A DNA stretch of 40,440 bases from Streptomyces wedmorensis (GTDB taxonomy: Bacteria; Actinomycetota; Actinomycetes; Streptomycetales; Streptomycetaceae), in NCBI RefSeq assembly GCF_000716445.1, contig NZ_JNWK01000069.1, positions 1-40,440 on the forward strand, read 5' to 3'. The notes beneath the pieces were generated by a model. The model ran no database searches. It was not told the DNA's origin and saw only the letters and a program-made list of their open reading frames with translations. This document shows positions 39,380 to 40,440 of this stretch, piece after piece (within the stretch, counting starts at the first letter, position 1; each line of letters begins with the position of its first letter). A program made the position numbers and the translations under genes.

Positions 39380-39690
39380 ACCGGCGCAACCGGCACGCAC
39401 GCCCTCCCCAGCTCCTGCCCCTGCTCGACGTGATTCCGCCGGTCCGGGGCCTACGGGGCGGCCTCGTCGCGGGCCCCGCTTGTGTACGCCGGCCGGGCTA
39501 CGACTTCGGCAAGCACCGCCGCCTGCTGGGAGACCCGGCAGCACACCCGTGATCGCGCGACGCGTCGTCGCCCCCGGCTCCGGCCCCGGCCAGGCCCGCG
39601 GGTGGTCGCGCGCGCCTTCGTCTGGCTGCACCGCTGCGAAGGACTCCGTCCCCGCCACGACGGCCTTGCTCCGGTGGGCGGCAGGACCGT
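39380..39690 (+). pseudogene. Decayed IS5-type transposase, C-terminal part
   Basis: Pieces of the conserved C-terminal region of IS5-type transposases appear in order but in three frames: LLPLLDVIPPVRGLRGG and GYDFGKHRRLLGDPAAHP in one frame, then PVIARRVV in a second, then RVVARAFVWLHRCEGLRPRHD in a third. In living copies these read LLPLLDAVPPIRG..., YD..K.RRLLR..GI.PVIARRG and WVVER.FAWLH. At least two frameshifts are present and the N-terminal half is missing. It is a different subgroup from the intact element at 21920-23016. Confidence 0.75.
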
Positions 39691-39776
39691 GTCCGGCACC
39701 GTGTCCGGCTGCCGATTCCACCTCCTCGCGCGGGTATCAATGCCGCGGATGTCCTGTTGCTATGCCGGTTGTCTGG

Positions 39777-40440
39777 TCACAGGCCGAGTTCGTGGAGCAT
39801 GGCCTGGATTTCGGTGTGTGGGTCGCTGTGGGGGTGGTGGGAGGCGTGGAGGACGCGGTGGAGGCGTAGGTCGAGGAGCATCCCGAGTGTGACGTCGGTG
39901 TGGGAGATGTCGAGGGGGAGGGCCAGGGGGGCGGCGTGGCGGGTGAGCAGGTCGTGGGCTTGGGCTCGGGTGTCGGGGTGGTGCAGGGCGGCGTTGTCGA
40001 GGGTGGCGTGGTAGGCGTTGGCCGCGTCGGCCCAGACGTGTGCGGTGGAGGGGTGGATGTGGTGGTCGGTGAGGTACTGGTGGAGTTGGGGCAGGTAGCG
40101 GTTGAAGTTGTTCTGGGCCAGGAGGGTGAGGCCCTCTTGGAAGTGGCGGCGGTAGGTGGGGTCCTGCTGGACGAGGAGCCAGTGGACGGTGGCCGCGGGC
40201 AGGGGTCCTCGGGTGGGCAGGAGGGTGGCGCCGATGTCGTGCAGTGAGGCGTGCCGCAGGTAGAGCTGGTGGTGGGCGGTGTCGCCCAGCGTGGTCAGGC
40301 CCGGGCCGGGGATGTGGTCCTGGTCGTGAGGCGGGGCGCTGGGGTCTTCCCGTCTGCGGCGCTTGGTGGGGTGGTGCGGGTCGGGTGTGGTGGGTGGTGT
40401 CTCGTGGGTGTGTTTGCGGGGTGGCTGCTGTGGGGGGGTG
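39777..40440 (-). CDS. 3' part of an unrecognised His-rich protein, running off the window
   Basis: A minus-strand frame is open from the window edge to TGA at 39777-39779, giving 220 C-terminal residues; no start codon is inside. The first 30 or so visible residues are Pro/Thr/His-rich and basic (ending KRRRRED). After that a helical region follows (TLLAQNNFNRYLPQLHQYLTD, AHVWADAANAYHATLDNAAL, LGMLLDLRLHRVLHASHH). His is strikingly common throughout. Third codon positions are nearly all C or G, and CAC is over-used. I do not recognise the family. Confidence 0.6.
   Translation of the reverse strand, partial: TPPQQPPRKHTHETPPTTPDPHHPTKRRRREDPSAPPHDQDHIPGPGLTTLGDTAHHQLYLRHASLHDIGATLLPTRGPLPAATVHWLLVQQDPTYRRHFQEGLTLLAQNNFNRYLPQLHQYLTDHHIHPSTAHVWADAANAYHATLDNAALHHPDTRAQAHDLLTRHAAPLALPLDISHTDVTLGMLLDLRLHRVLHASHHPHSDPHTEIQAMLHELGL

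Noticed and set aside
39482..40247. Several plus-strand ORFs in the last kilobase
   Set aside because: Those before 39700 are pieces of a decayed transposase in mixed frames; those after 39780 are antisense to the His-rich minus-strand gene, which has the better codon pattern.

Overview
The window looks like Streptomyces or a close actinomycete. Base composition is very G+C-rich, third codon positions are almost all G or C, GTG and TTG starts are common, and several families are typical of that group (WhiB, RskA-like anti-sigma factor, RsbW-like ATPase, streptogrisin-type protease, CHRD protein, AA10 LPMO, F420-type oxidoreductase, IS701, ISAzo13, IS21 and IS5 elements). All calls come from reading the sequence and recalling families; no database search was run.

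Layout. (1) 0-0.5 kb: a WXG100-like gene followed by a strong terminator. (2) 0.6-5.3 kb, minus strand: an operon-like row of a small zinc-finger protein, a LytTR response regulator, a DUF485-like membrane protein, a sodium/solute symporter and a LytS-type sensor kinase. This is probably a carboxylate-sensing and uptake unit. (3) 5.5-13.3 kb: a short upstream ORF, a WhiB protein with an extra C-terminal helix-turn-helix, a membrane-anchored ATP-grasp protein and a PAS-PAS-LuxR regulator on plus. Facing them on minus are an MFS transporter and a 1121-residue protein that joins an amino-acid-ligase-like ATP-grasp module to a glucan-water-dikinase-like phosphohistidine module and ATP-binding module. 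I regard this block as one of the two most novel parts of the window. (4) 13.5-18.2 kb: CAP-domain protein, RsbW-like ATPase, a small unknown protein, CHRD protein, a lipoprotein and a streptogrisin-like protease. (5) 18.2-23.0 kb: layered mobile-element debris: an IS701-type transposase with a nonsense codon, cut by an ISAzo13-type transposase that is itself 3'-truncated, IS21-type istB remains, a pair of 17-bp inverted repeats, and a complete-looking IS5/IS427-type element.

(6) 23.2-24.3 kb: a small zinc-finger protein and a secreted M23 peptidase. (7) 24.8-32.4 kb: a co-oriented biosynthetic cluster: NTF2-like protein, ketosynthase III fused to a C-terminal domain, ThDP-dependent acetolactate-synthase-like enzyme, alpha/beta hydrolase, cytochrome P450 and LLM-class oxidoreductase. 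Pairing a KAS III with a ThDP carboligase suggests acyloin (alpha-hydroxyketone) chemistry, followed by oxidation and reduction. It is the second strong candidate for an undescribed system. (8) 32.5-39.3 kb: anti-sigma factor and partner, DUF6328-like membrane protein, membrane-anchored LPMO, GH18 protein, divergent MbtH-like protein, NlpC/P60 hydrolase and an unknown protein; the theme is the cell envelope. (9) 39.4-40.4 kb: a decayed IS5-type transposase and the 3' part of an unrecognised His-rich gene running off the window.

The biosynthetic cluster lies between mobile-element debris at 18-23 kb and an IS relic at 39.4 kb, and its first genes look less G+C-rich than their neighbours. Horizontal acquisition is plausible but not shown.
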